From contig CAIJXU010000060.1 of NCBI GenBank assembly GCA_903824725.1, forward strand, positions 1-64,000: a DNA stretch of 64,000 nucleotides, written 5' to 3'. This document shows, one piece after another, positions 17,707 to 26,898 of this stretch. The notes beneath the pieces are model-generated. The model ran no database searches, was not told the DNA's origin, and was given only the letters and a program-made list of their open reading frames with translations. Made by a program: the position numbers and the translations under genes. Every line of letters starts with the position of its first letter. The first letter of the stretch is position 1. This DNA comes from an uncultured Bacteroidota bacterium (GTDB taxonomy: Bacteria; Bacteroidota; Bacteroidia; Chitinophagales; Chitinophagaceae).

Positions 17707-18765
17707 ATGCAATTACACAACTTTAATTCAGGGCCTTCTATCTTACCAAAGGAAGTATTGGATCAAGCAGCTGCAGCGATTCATAATTTTAATAATACTG
17801 GTTTATCTATTTTAGAAATAGGACATCGAACTACGCATTTTGTAGACGTGGTTACCGAGGCGCAACAAATTATTAAAAGATTGATGGGCTTAGGGGATGA
17901 TTATGAAGTACTTTTTTTACAGGGAGGTGCAACGATGCAATTTATGCAAGTGCCCATGAATTTATTAGATGAAAATGGATTGGCTGCTATTTGTGATAAT
18001 GGTGTGTGGGGAAATAAAGCAGTAAAAGAAGCAAAATTATTTGGACCCGTTGCGGTGGTGTCAGACAGCACGGATCAAAAACATACTTATATCAATAAGC
18101 AATTGGACTTACCCAAAGGAACTACTTATTTGCATATTACGACCAACAATACAGTGGAGGGAACTCAATGGCATCAATATCCTCAGACAAGTAGCTTATT
18201 AATAGGTGATATGAGTTCTGATATTTTTTGTAGGCCCACTGCCTTTCATCAATTTGATTTAATTTATGCAGGAGCGCAAAAAAATATGGGTGCAGCGGGT
18301 GTTACCATTGTAGTAGTAAAAAAAGAAATTTTAGGAAAAACAAATCGACCCATTCCTGCGATATTAGATTATAAAAAACATATTGAAGCTGGTTCCTTAT
18401 TAAATACACCTCCTGTGTTTTCGATTTACGTTAGCTTATTAACTTTAAGATGGATTGAAGCGCAAGGTGGTTTAATAGAAATGGGAAAACGCAATAATGA
18501 AAAAGCAGCATTGATTTATGATACCATCGATCAGTTACCAGCTTTTTATTGTCCTATTGCAAAAGAGGATCGCAGTATTATGAATGCGGTTTTCTTTTTA
18601 ACCGATCCAACTAGAGAAGCGGCTTTTTTAGACCTATGTAAAAAAGAAGGAATGATTGGTGTCAAAGGATACAGAACAGTAGGAGGAATAAGAGTAAGCA
18701 TGTACAATGCATTACCATTATCAAGTGTGCAAACTTTTTGCGACCTAATGAAATCCTTCACCTAA
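17707..18765 (+). CDS. serC: phosphoserine aminotransferase
   Basis: SerC converts 3-phosphohydroxypyruvate and glutamate to phosphoserine and 2-oxoglutarate in serine synthesis, and it also serves pyridoxine synthesis in some bacteria. The 352-residue product opens with the invariant NFNSGPSILPKEVL. It has LFLQGGATMQFMQVPMNL near residue 75 and the PLP-lysine motif YAGAQKNMGAAG with K192. KGYRTVGGIRVSMYNALP lies near the end. The frame is open to an ATG at 17671 inside the DUF502 gene, but the ATG at 17707 lies directly before the conserved N-terminus. The usual partner serA is not in the window; a DUF1015 gene follows instead. Confidence 0.96.
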   Translation: MQLHNFNSGPSILPKEVLDQAAAAIHNFNNTGLSILEIGHRTTHFVDVVTEAQQIIKRLMGLGDDYEVLFLQGGATMQFMQVPMNLLDENGLAAICDNGVWGNKAVKEAKLFGPVAVVSDSTDQKHTYINKQLDLPKGTTYLHITTNNTVEGTQWHQYPQTSSLLIGDMSSDIFCRPTAFHQFDLIYAGAQKNMGAAGVTIVVVKKEILGKTNRPIPAILDYKKHIEAGSLLNTPPVFSIYVSLLTLRWIEAQGGLIEMGKRNNEKAALIYDTIDQLPAFYCPIAKEDRSIMNAVFFLTDPTREAAFLDLCKKEGMIGVKGYRTVGGIRVSMYNALPLSSVQTFCDLMKSFT

Positions 18766-18804
18766 AAAATTAAAATCTCCCAAAAAAGAACGAACTTCGC
18801 GCCC

Positions 18805-20037
18805 ATGGCAAAAATTAGTCCCTTTGAAGCAGTGCGCCCGCAGCCACAATTAGCAAAACAAGTAGCAAGTAAACCTTACGATGTTTTAAATAGTGCCGAA
18901 GCAAAAACGGAAGCGGTTGGTAATGCTTATTCTTTTTTACATATTACTAAAAGTGAAATTGGATTACCAGATACAATAGATACGCATAGCGCTGAAGTAT
19001 ATGAGTTGGCATTAAATAATTTAAATGCATTTATTCAACGCGATGTTTTATTTAAGGAATCAAAACCTTGTTATTATATTTATCAATTAATTATGGACGG
19101 TCGTGCACAAACCGGTTTGGTTTGCGTAAGTAGTATTGAGGATTATAACAATGGCATTATAAAAAAACATGAATTCACTCGTCCCGAAAAGGAATTGGAT
19201 CGTATTAATCATATAAAAATTACGGGAGCGCAAACGGGCAATGTATTTTTAGCCTATCGCCAACAAGTGAATATTGATGCATTAATAGATAAATGGAAAA
19301 CTACTAAAACGCCTATTTACGATTTTACAGCGGATGATGGCATTCAGCATACCCTTTGGGCAGTAAGCGATGAAGACGTTATTGATCAGATTACTCAATT
19401 ATTTGAAAAAGAAGTGCCATGTACTTATATCGCTGATGGACATCACCGAGCCGCCTCCGCAGCAAAAGTGCTACTCTCTTTTAATGATGAAAAAAAGAGT
19501 GCACCTTATTTTTTAACCACTTTGTTTCCGTCCAATCAATTACAAATCATGGATTACAATCGAGTGGTCAAGGATTTGAATGGACACACAGCGGAGTCAT
19601 TAATAACTGCACTTTCTACTCAATTTGATGTTCAATTAAATTCAGCAGCGTATAAACCTAGTTCCCTCCATCATTTTGGAATGTATCTTAATAAAACATG
19701 GTACGCCTTAACTGCAAAATCAGGTACTTATAACGATGCAGATCCAATTGGCGTATTAGATGTCACTATTTTACAAAATAATATTTTAGCACCTCTATTT
19801 AATATACAGGATCAACGCACCGACAAACGCATCGATTTTGTGGGAGGTATCCGAGGATTAGGCGAGCTAGAAAAGCGAGTGGATAGTGGTGAGATGGCCG
19901 TTGCATTTAGTTTGTATCCAGTAACAATTGACCAATTATTTAATATAGCGGATGCAGGGGAAGTGATGCCGCCAAAGAGCACCTGGTTCGAGCCTAAATT
20001 AAGGGACGGATTATTGACCCATCTGATTTATTTGTAG
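18805..20037 (+). CDS. DUF1015-family protein
   Basis: A cytosolic protein of 410 residues of the DUF1015 family (function unproven). Visible family features are the start ISPFEAVRPQPQLAKQVASK, KPYDVLNSAEA, and the conserved DGHHRAASA motif near residue 213, which suggests a metal or phosphate site. GGIRGLGELEKRVDSGE near 352 precedes the conserved end containing MPPKSTWFEPKLRDGLLTHL. Homologues frequently neighbour serC and serA in Bacteroidota, which has led to guesses of a role in serine metabolism. Here it follows serC by 39 bases, consistent with that association. The ATG sits only a few bases behind an AACTTCG stretch that resembles a degenerate -7 box. Confidence 0.85.
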   Translation: MAKISPFEAVRPQPQLAKQVASKPYDVLNSAEAKTEAVGNAYSFLHITKSEIGLPDTIDTHSAEVYELALNNLNAFIQRDVLFKESKPCYYIYQLIMDGRAQTGLVCVSSIEDYNNGIIKKHEFTRPEKELDRINHIKITGAQTGNVFLAYRQQVNIDALIDKWKTTKTPIYDFTADDGIQHTLWAVSDEDVIDQITQLFEKEVPCTYIADGHHRAASAAKVLLSFNDEKKSAPYFLTTLFPSNQLQIMDYNRVVKDLNGHTAESLITALSTQFDVQLNSAAYKPSSLHHFGMYLNKTWYALTAKSGTYNDADPIGVLDVTILQNNILAPLFNIQDQRTDKRIDFVGGIRGLGELEKRVDSGEMAVAFSLYPVTIDQLFNIADAGEVMPPKSTWFEPKLRDGLLTHLIYL

Positions 20038-20098
20038 CCGCTAATTCTTTTTTTTCTGCCTCTATTTTTGTACTTTGTCGTACAAATTTGCCTGCTTT

Positions 20099-21880
20099 AT
20101 GGAAATCAAACGACTCTTTGATTGTATTGATCATCAATTACAACATTTTCCTCAACAGGATATGTTTGCCGCAAAGGAAAACGGAGTATGGCGTAAGTAT
20201 TCTACTGCGGAGGTAGCCCAAACGGTGAATGAACTTAGTGCCGGTTTATTAACTTTAGGATTGTCGGGAAATAATTTTACACCAGAGGGCAGTGATAAAA
20301 TTGCCATTATCAGCAATAATCGACCAGAGTGGCTTATCGCCGATTTAGCAGCACAACAGTTAGGAATTATATGGGTGCCGGTATATCCTACCACCAATCC
20401 CTTGGAACTTACTTTTATTTTAAATGATGCATCTGTTCAATATATGTTTGCGAGTAATCAAGAACTATATGATAAAGTAATGTCCATTAAGGATAAAGTA
20501 CCATGTTTAAAAGAGGTATATACTTTTGATAAGATCACTGGTGCAAAACATTGGACTAGTATTTGTAGTAAGGATGCGGATATTCTTTCCCAGGTACAGG
20601 TGATTAAAAAAACCATACCTGTTGAACAAGTAGCTACTTTTATTTATACATCAGGCACCACAGGCACACCCAAGGGTGTCATGCTGACGCATCAAAGTGT
20701 TTATTATAATTTAATGATGGGTAAAAAATCTTTTCCTTTTCAAGATGCACCCGAACAAAAAGTATTAAGCTTTTTACCATTGAATCATATTTTTGAAAAA
20801 CTAGCCTCTTATATTTATATGTATAGTGGCATGAGTATTTATTATGCCGAAAGCTTAGAAACCATTGGGGATAATTTAAAAGAAATTTCACCAGATGGAT
20901 TTTCGACTGTGCCAAGATTATTGGAGAAAATGTTTGAAAAAATTATGATGAAGGGGGAGGAGTTAACGGGCTTGAAACGAAAATTATTTTTTTGGGCAGT
21001 AGCGTTGGGCGAAAAATATGATAATTTAATTCCAGGATCATGGTGGTACCAACTACAATTAAAGTTGGCCAATAAAATCATATTTACAAAGTGGCGTGAA
21101 GCCATTGGAAATAATGTAAAATTTATTGTTACAGGAGGAGCCGCTTGCCAGGTTAAATTATTGCGCATTTTTAATGCAGCGCAAATTAGCGTGTATGAAG
21201 GATATGGCCCTACCGAAAATAGTCCCATCATAAGTATTAATTTAAGAACTGCCGGTGGTACTAAGTATGGAACAGTAGGAAAAGTGATTGAAGGGGTACA
21301 ATTCAAGCTTGAGTCGGACGGTGAAATTTGTGTGGCAGGCCCAAGTGTAATGTTGGGATATTATAAGCGCCCCGATTTAACAGCCGAGACCGTTATCGAT
21401 GGTTGGTTACATACAGGCGATATTGGTGAAATAGTAGATGGTCAATATTTAAAAATTACTGATCGTAAAAAGGAACTGTTTAAAACCAGTGGGGGCAAGT
21501 ATGTTGCACCACAACCCATTGAAAATAAATTAAAGGAAAATCCATTTGTAGAACAAGTGATGTTGGTAGGAGATAATCAAAGATTTGTAAGCGCGCTCAT
21601 TGTACCTTCTTTTGCAAAATTAAAAGAATGGTCAAAATCACATGGGATACAATATGTAAGCAATGATGAGATCATTAAAAATACAATGGTACTCGCTTTA
21701 TTTGAAAACGTAGTAAGCGAGAATAATCAATTGTTTAATCAAGTGGAGCAAGTAAAAAAATTCGCATTAATACCAAGGGAGTGGAATATTGACAATGGCG
21801 AAATGACACCTAAGTTAAGTATCAAACGCAAAGCAGTATTAGCCAATTTTGATAAGGAAATCACTGCGATATACGCATAG
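20099..21880 (+). CDS. long-chain fatty acid-CoA ligase (AMP-forming)
   Basis: An ANL-superfamily adenylate-forming enzyme (593 residues) of the long-chain acyl-CoA synthetase type. It activates fatty acids to acyl-AMP and then acyl-CoA for breakdown or lipid synthesis at the inner membrane. Visible motifs are the P-loop-like YTSGTTGTPKGVMLTH (near residue 183), LPLNHIFEK near 225, VYEGYGPTENSPII near 365, GWLHTGDIGEI near 435 and ITDRKKELFKTSGGKYVAP near 455. The frame extends to a TTG at 20075, but the ATG at 20099 gives the expected N-terminus. It converges on a minus-strand gene 16 bases away. No accompanying beta-oxidation genes are seen. Confidence 0.9.
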   Translation: MEIKRLFDCIDHQLQHFPQQDMFAAKENGVWRKYSTAEVAQTVNELSAGLLTLGLSGNNFTPEGSDKIAIISNNRPEWLIADLAAQQLGIIWVPVYPTTNPLELTFILNDASVQYMFASNQELYDKVMSIKDKVPCLKEVYTFDKITGAKHWTSICSKDADILSQVQVIKKTIPVEQVATFIYTSGTTGTPKGVMLTHQSVYYNLMMGKKSFPFQDAPEQKVLSFLPLNHIFEKLASYIYMYSGMSIYYAESLETIGDNLKEISPDGFSTVPRLLEKMFEKIMMKGEELTGLKRKLFFWAVALGEKYDNLIPGSWWYQLQLKLANKIIFTKWREAIGNNVKFIVTGGAACQVKLLRIFNAAQISVYEGYGPTENSPIISINLRTAGGTKYGTVGKVIEGVQFKLESDGEICVAGPSVMLGYYKRPDLTAETVIDGWLHTGDIGEIVDGQYLKITDRKKELFKTSGGKYVAPQPIENKLKENPFVEQVMLVGDNQRFVSALIVPSFAKLKEWSKSHGIQYVSNDEIIKNTMVLALFENVVSENNQLFNQVEQVKKFALIPREWNIDNGEMTPKLSIKRKAVLANFDKEITAIYA

Positions 21881-21896
21881 TAAAAAATGATAGTCG

Positions 21897-23456
21897 TTAA
21901 TTAAACTTTTCTTTAATGATGGCTTGTACTTGTTTGCCTTGAATTTTACTTTCGAGCCAGGAGATAATGTCTAAATACATAAAGGCCCTACTTTCTAATT
22001 TATTGGTGGTGTATGGTTGTAAGGTTTCTAATAAAACACTGAACGATTTTTTAATATTCGCTTTGGTATTCAACAAACTATTTTCTACTCCACCGCTTTG
22101 AATCGATTTTCTTAAAAAATTAAATAAAATTTCTTCCACCGTACTTAGGTTTTTCATTTTATACATGAATCGATAAACCGATTTAGATAAGTAATTCACT
22201 ACTTCTTTATTTCCTAGTTCGTAATGTGCAATTAAGTGTAATAATCGAGCGTAACATTGAATATCGTCACGTAAATTTACTTTCCAATTAATAATCTTAT
22301 TTAAATAATCAATGGTTTTGGCGGGCTTGCCAGCACCAAAATACAAACAAGCAATTTTATAGTAAAATACCAATACACGGTGGCTATCTAAGTAAAGTTC
22401 AATTTCCTTGAGCTTGGCTTCCATGGCGGGTATCATGGTTAATCCCTCACTAAAACTACCTTCTAAAAAGTGTTGATTAATTTTAGCAATGTATAAATAA
22501 ATAAAACTTTGAATGAGGTTGTTTTTATTATTTAAAACAATGGGGGTATTGCTGTATTCGTCTAAAATAGAAATGGTTTCCTTTAATTTTTGAAAATTCC
22601 TTAAATCAAAATGCGAAGTAATTAAATTGTGTAACCCTTTAATATACTGAGCTGTTTCAATTTGTTTCATATTCTCATTGGCTTCAAATAAATCGACCCA
22701 TTTTTGAGAATACCTATAGTGCAATAAAAAATCTTGATTAATAAATCCATACCAACAATAGCATTGATAGCGATATAATCTTTCATAAAATCCTTCAGAT
22801 GATTTTACTAATTCCATGATCGGATCTTGCATTAATTTATCCAATTCAATACGATCATCATCATTACGGGCATGACCATGTTGAATATACCAACCATATA
22901 ATTGTAAGGATAAATTAGAGCATTTAGCAATTACATCTAATCGATGATTTACTTCATCAATTTCTTCACTTAATTGTTTGGCCCTATCTTGCATACTCCG
23001 AGTAATATGTAAGGACTCAATCTTTTTTTCCAAAAACAAAACCTGCAATAAATAAGTAACCTGATTGTTTTGCTTTGTTAAGGTTTTTATTTTTTCAAGT
23101 ACGCGTAAACTTTGAATGTATAAACCTTTATTGTATAAAATTTTTGCGTGGTCCAATTGTTCGTGAATTTGTAAATCAATATTTTTGTTTTGTTTTACAA
23201 TTCTTAAACTAGACAATATTTGATCGTATAAATGTGCCTTAAGATTAGACAGTTGTTGTTTTTGAATGGACTCATTTTTGCGCAGCAATTCCTCCTCATC
23301 GTATACCTTCATCTTGTCCAATGCATCAAATAATTGAATGATTTTCAAATCAGCAGATGCCGAGTTGCGCTTCACATACAATTTGAAGTTGCGTTTTTCG
23401 GCGCTTTCTAAGGATTTCACTAAAATAAATATCGCCTCCGTACTTAGGTTGGGCAT
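21897..23456 (-). CDS. conserved-looking helical protein of unknown function
   Basis: A 519-residue protein I do not recognise. No signal peptide or membrane segment is visible, so it is probably cytosolic. The sequence is almost wholly helical and rich in Leu, Lys, Ile, Asn and Tyr. Repeated units of about 35-40 residues (for example QLDHAKILYNKGLYIQSLRV near 108 and IACLYFGAGKPAKTIDYLNK near 367) look like TPR-type helical pairs, a scaffold for protein binding. The N-terminus (LSTEAIFILVKSLESAEKRN) looks well formed. Codon use and length support a real gene. It is transcribed away from leuA across a 248-base gap and converges on the acyl-CoA ligase gene. Confidence 0.75.
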   Translation of the reverse strand: MPNLSTEAIFILVKSLESAEKRNFKLYVKRNSASADLKIIQLFDALDKMKVYDEEELLRKNESIQKQQLSNLKAHLYDQILSSLRIVKQNKNIDLQIHEQLDHAKILYNKGLYIQSLRVLEKIKTLTKQNNQVTYLLQVLFLEKKIESLHITRSMQDRAKQLSEEIDEVNHRLDVIAKCSNLSLQLYGWYIQHGHARNDDDRIELDKLMQDPIMELVKSSEGFYERLYRYQCYCWYGFINQDFLLHYRYSQKWVDLFEANENMKQIETAQYIKGLHNLITSHFDLRNFQKLKETISILDEYSNTPIVLNNKNNLIQSFIYLYIAKINQHFLEGSFSEGLTMIPAMEAKLKEIELYLDSHRVLVFYYKIACLYFGAGKPAKTIDYLNKIINWKVNLRDDIQCYARLLHLIAHYELGNKEVVNYLSKSVYRFMYKMKNLSTVEEILFNFLRKSIQSGGVENSLLNTKANIKKSFSVLLETLQPYTTNKLESRAFMYLDIISWLESKIQGKQVQAIIKEKFN

Positions 23457-23569
23457 CGTAGCTATTTTATAGTCAATTTATTGATAATCAATGTATTAAT
23501 TGTAAAATTCAACTATTACACAGTGTAAATTAACTATAAAAATAATGTGAATTACTTGTGAATAGTGGG

Positions 23570-23606
23570 TAAATTTGAGATAGAATAGGGCGAAAGCCCC
23601 TTTTTT
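23570..23606 (+). promoter_or_regulatory. possible promoter and short leader hairpin before leuA
   Basis: In the 248-base gap before leuA there is an exact -7-type box TAAATTTG (23570-23577), without a convincing -33 TTG at the right distance. A few bases on comes a small hairpin, gggc-GAAA-gccc (23588-23599), followed by C and six T (23601-23606). The hairpin resembles a minimal terminator or attenuator. I found no leader peptide with runs of Leu, Ile or Val codons near it. Its role is uncertain. Confidence 0.35.
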
Positions 23607-23704
23607 ATCTATAAAAGGTTGAAAATCAGTAAGATGTCACTAAAATAGCCTCTTATAAAAGCCTAAAATAGGTATCTAAAATATAATTTTAAAACGAATT
23701 AACG

Positions 23705-24856
23705 ATGAGCCAACAAGTTTTCATTTTTGACACCACATTAAGAGACGGGGAACAGGTTCCTGGATGTAAATTAAATACAGCGGAAAAACTAGCGCTTGCA
23801 GTCAAATTAGAAGAATTAGGTGTTGATATTTTAGAAGCTGGATTTCCGGTTTCAAGTCCAGGTGATTTTGAATCTGTGCATCAAATTGCTAAAACTTTAA
23901 AAAACACAGTTGTATGTGGATTGTCTCGTGCCGTACAAAATGATATTGAAGTAGCTGCTGCTGCATTAAAACCAGCCAAGCGCTTTCGCATTCATACAGG
24001 GATTGGCACTTCTGATTTGCATATCAAATATAAATTTAATTCAACAAGAGAAGAGATTATTGAACGCGCTATTAGTGCGGTAAAGTTAGCACGCAACTTT
24101 ACAGATGATGTTGAATTTTATGCCGAAGATGCAGGACGAACTGATAATGAATATTTAGCTCGCGTCATTGAAGCGGTTGTGAAAGCAGGCGCTACTACTT
24201 TAAATATTCCTGATACCACAGGATATTGTTTGCCTTATCAATACCAAGCAAAAATGGAATACTTAGTAAATCATGTTCCCAATATTGATAAAGCCATTTT
24301 ATCTTGCCATTGTCATAATGATTTAGGTTTGGCTACTGCCAATTCCATTGCAGGTGTGATGGGTGGCGCGCGACAAATTGAGTGTACGATTAATGGACTA
24401 GGAGAACGTGCAGGCAACACTGCATTAGAGGAAGTTGTGATGGTGCTTAATCAACATACCGATTTAGGTTATTATACCAATATCAATACAAGGTTGTTAA
24501 ACCCAATCAGCCATGAGGTTTCAGAGATCATGCGTATGGGGGTGCAACCTAATAAAGCGATTGTTGGCGCTAATGCTTTCTCGCATTCATCAGGCATACA
24601 CCAGGATGGATTTTTAAAGGAAGCGCAAACTTATGAAATTATCAATCCTGAATTAGTAGGCGCCGAAGCAAGTAAAATTGTATTAACTGCAAGAAGCGGA
24701 CGAAGCGCATTAGCGCATCGATTACAAAAATTAGGATATCAATATGTAAGAAATGACATTGATATTTTATATCCAATATTCTTACAATTAGCCGACAAAA
24801 AAAAGGAAGTAACACATGACGACTTAGTCGACATCGCTACCGCCTATTCAAAATAA
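23705..24856 (+). CDS. leuA: 2-isopropylmalate synthase, short form
   Basis: Catalyses condensation of acetyl-CoA with 2-oxoisovalerate, the first step of leucine synthesis. The 383-residue product has the HMGL-like TIM barrel: [13 protein letters not shown] at the N-terminus with the metal-binding Asp, the [16 protein letters not shown]is motif near residue 199, and [15 protein letters not shown] near 231. The linker subdomain follows, with [15 protein letters not shown] and [17 protein letters not shown]. It stops there: the C-terminal leucine-binding regulatory domain of typical LeuA (total about 500 or more residues) is absent. Homocitrate or citramalate synthase activity is the alternative for short forms, but the operon with leuCDB makes isopropylmalate synthase most likely. 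First gene of the leu-ilv-thr cluster. Confidence 0.88.
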   Translation: MSQQVFIFDTTLRDGEQVPGCKLNTAEKLALAVKLEELGVDILEAGFPVSSPGDFESVHQIAKTLKNTVVCGLSRAVQNDIEVAAAALKPAKRFRIHTGIGTSDLHIKYKFNSTREEIIERAISAVKLARNFTDDVEFYAEDAGRTDNEYLARVIEAVVKAGATTLNIPDTTGYCLPYQYQAKMEYLVNHVPNIDKAILSCHCHNDLGLATANSIAGVMGGARQIECTINGLGERAGNTALEEVVMVLNQHTDLGYYTNINTRLLNPISHEVSEIMRMGVQPNKAIVGANAFSHSSGIHQDGFLKEAQTYEIINPELVGAEASKIVLTARSGRSALAHRLQKLGYQYVRNDIDILYPIFLQLADKKKEVTHDDLVDIATAYSK

Positions 24857-24868
24857 ATATTTTAGAAC

Positions 24869-26272
24869 ATGGGAAAAACAATATTCGATAAAATTTGGGA
24901 TAAGCATGTGGTCAAGATCATTGAAGATGGGCCATCGGTATTGTATATCGACCAACATCTAATTCATGAAGTGACTAGCCCACAAGCTTTTAGTGGTATC
25001 GAAAAAAGAGGTGCTTCCTTGTTTCGTCCAAAACAAATTGTAGCTACTGCCGATCATAATGTGCCTACGCTAAATCAGCATCTACCTATTGCCGATCAAT
25101 TATCAAAATTTCAAGTTGATACATTAATAGACAATTGTAAAAAGCATGGGGTTGAATTATATGGATTAGGACACCAACATCAAGGTATTGTTCATGTGAT
25201 AGGACCTGAACTTGGTATCACCCAACCAGGAATGACTATTGTATGTGGAGATAGTCACACCTCAACGCATGGTGCATTTGGTTCTATTGCATTTGGTATT
25301 GGAACCAGCGAAGTGGAAATGGTTTTTGCTGCACAATGTGTGATGCAAACCAAACCAAAAGTAATGCGTATCAATATAGAAGGAAGCATACAACAAGGAG
25401 TGGTATCAAAAGATATCATCTTATTTATCATTGCACAAATTTCGGCAAGTGGTGCAACAGGTTATTTTGTTGAATATGCAGGATCGGCCATTCGCGCATT
25501 AAGTATGGAAGCAAGAATGACTATTTGTAATATGAGTATTGAAATGGGAGCGAGGGGTGGCATCATTGCACCAGATCAAATTACTTATGATTATATCGAA
25601 GGACGTTTGTTTGCACCTAAAGGAGAGGAGTGGAATAAAAAATTAGCAGAGTGGAAAAAATTATACACAGATGCGGATGCTAAATTTGATGTTGAAATTA
25701 ATATTAATGCATCTGACATCGAACCCATGATTACTTATGGAACCAATCCAGGAATGGGATTAGCAGTGACAGCGAGTTTGCCTCAATTAGAAAGTTTCAC
25801 TGATGCGACCGAAAAACAAAATTTTGAAAAGGCATTACAATATATGGGACTTAAAGCTGGCCAAGGTTTGTTAGGCATGCCAGTACAAAATGTATTTATT
25901 GGATCATGTACTAATTCACGTATCGAGGATTTTAGGTTGGTTGCCAGTATTATAAAAGGAAAACAAAAAGATCCTAATGTAAAAACATTAATAGTGCCAG
26001 GTTCACAGGAAGTAGCAAAACAAATAAAAGCAGAAGGTTTAGATAAAATATTTGCAGCTGCAGGTATTGAAATAAGACAAGCGGGATGTAGTGCTTGTTT
26101 GGGAATGAATGAAGATAAAATTCCAGCAGGCGAGTATTGCATTAGTACCAGCAACCGAAATTTTGAAGGACGACAAGGTGCAGGGGCTCGTACATTACTA
26201 GCAAGCCCATTAACCGCTGCTGCTGCTTTATTAACAGGGAAAATTACAGACATCAGAACCATCTTGAATTAA
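24869..26272 (+). CDS. leuC: 3-isopropylmalate dehydratase large subunit
   Basis: With LeuD it isomerises 2-isopropylmalate to 3-isopropylmalate, using a [4Fe-4S] cluster. The 467-residue product matches the usual length. It shows the aconitase-family signatures VCGDSHTSTHGAFGSIAFGI (near residue 125-145), GSCTNSRIEDF near 349 with the first cluster cysteine, and AGCSACLGMNEDKIPAGE near 405 with the other two. SNRNFEGRQGAGARTLLASP near 430 is the conserved substrate-binding end. It follows leuA by 12 bases and precedes leuD by 32. Confidence 0.97.
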   Translation: MGKTIFDKIWDKHVVKIIEDGPSVLYIDQHLIHEVTSPQAFSGIEKRGASLFRPKQIVATADHNVPTLNQHLPIADQLSKFQVDTLIDNCKKHGVELYGLGHQHQGIVHVIGPELGITQPGMTIVCGDSHTSTHGAFGSIAFGIGTSEVEMVFAAQCVMQTKPKVMRINIEGSIQQGVVSKDIILFIIAQISASGATGYFVEYAGSAIRALSMEARMTICNMSIEMGARGGIIAPDQITYDYIEGRLFAPKGEEWNKKLAEWKKLYTDADAKFDVEININASDIEPMITYGTNPGMGLAVTASLPQLESFTDATEKQNFEKALQYMGLKAGQGLLGMPVQNVFIGSCTNSRIEDFRLVASIIKGKQKDPNVKTLIVPGSQEVAKQIKAEGLDKIFAAAGIEIRQAGCSACLGMNEDKIPAGEYCISTSNRNFEGRQGAGARTLLASPLTAAAALLTGKITDIRTILN

Positions 26273-26304
26273 AAAATAAAAAGTAGCATAAAATATATTT
26301 AACA

Positions 26305-26886
26305 ATGCAGTCATTACAAAAAATTACAAGTAGGTTTATTCCGTTGCGTATCGAAAATGTAGACACGGATCAAATCATACCCGCTAGGTTTTTGAAAGCC
26401 ACTACCAAAGTGGGTTTTGGAAAAAATTTGTTTCGTGATTGGAGATATGAGCAAGATGATGAAACCAAACCCAAAGCTGATTTTGTTTTAAACCAAAAAC
26501 AATACGAAGGCGATATTTTAGTAGCTGCTAAAAATTTTGGATGTGGTTCATCGCGTGAACATGCGGCATGGTCCATACAGGATTATGGATTTAAGGTAGT
26601 AGTGTCCAGCTTTTTCGCAGACATCTTTAAAAATAATGCATTAAATAATGGGGTATTGCCAGTCACGGTAACGGATGCTTTTTTACAACAAATATTTGCA
26701 CAAGGGGCTGAAGCCACATTAACCATTGATTTAGAAAAGCAAACCATCACCATTGATACAACAGGTGTATCGGAAACTTTTGAAATTAATGCGTATAAAA
26801 AAACATGTATGCTCAATGGATATGATGATATTGATTATTTATTAAGTATGAAACAAGAGATTGAGCAATTTGAACAAAATAGATAA
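26305..26886 (+). CDS. leuD: 3-isopropylmalate dehydratase small subunit
   Basis: The swivelling domain partner of LeuC. The 193-residue product carries the family features [18 protein letters not shown] (about residues 17-34), [17 protein letters not shown] (near 75-90) and the hydrophobic [19 protein letters not shown] segment (near 97-115). Length is normal for the LeuD1 class (about 195-200). It overlaps nothing and is followed by leuB after 12 bases. Function and partner are clear from context. Confidence 0.97.
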   Translation: MQSLQKITSRFIPLRIENVDTDQIIPARFLKATTKVGFGKNLFRDWRYEQDDETKPKADFVLNQKQYEGDILVAAKNFGCGSSREHAAWSIQDYGFKVVVSSFFADIFKNNALNNGVLPVTVTDAFLQQIFAQGAEATLTIDLEKQTITIDTTGVSETFEINAYKKTCMLNGYDDIDYLLSMKQEIEQFEQNR

Positions 26887-26898
26887 ACTAGTAATAGT

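Noticed and set aside
20075-20098. TTG start for the acyl-CoA ligase
   Set aside because: The ATG at 20099 fits the family N-terminus and avoids a rare start codon.
20842-21306. 154-codon minus-strand frame within the acyl-CoA ligase gene
   Set aside because: A shadow frame; the plus-strand product has full motif support.
23457-23704. Leucine leader-peptide attenuator before leuA
   Set aside because: Short frames there (for example ATG-Tyr-stop and Met-Ser-Leu-Lys-stop) have no run of branched-chain codons.
25783-26262. 159-codon minus-strand frame within leuC
   Set aside because: A shadow of the leuC codons on the opposite strand; no protein features of its own.
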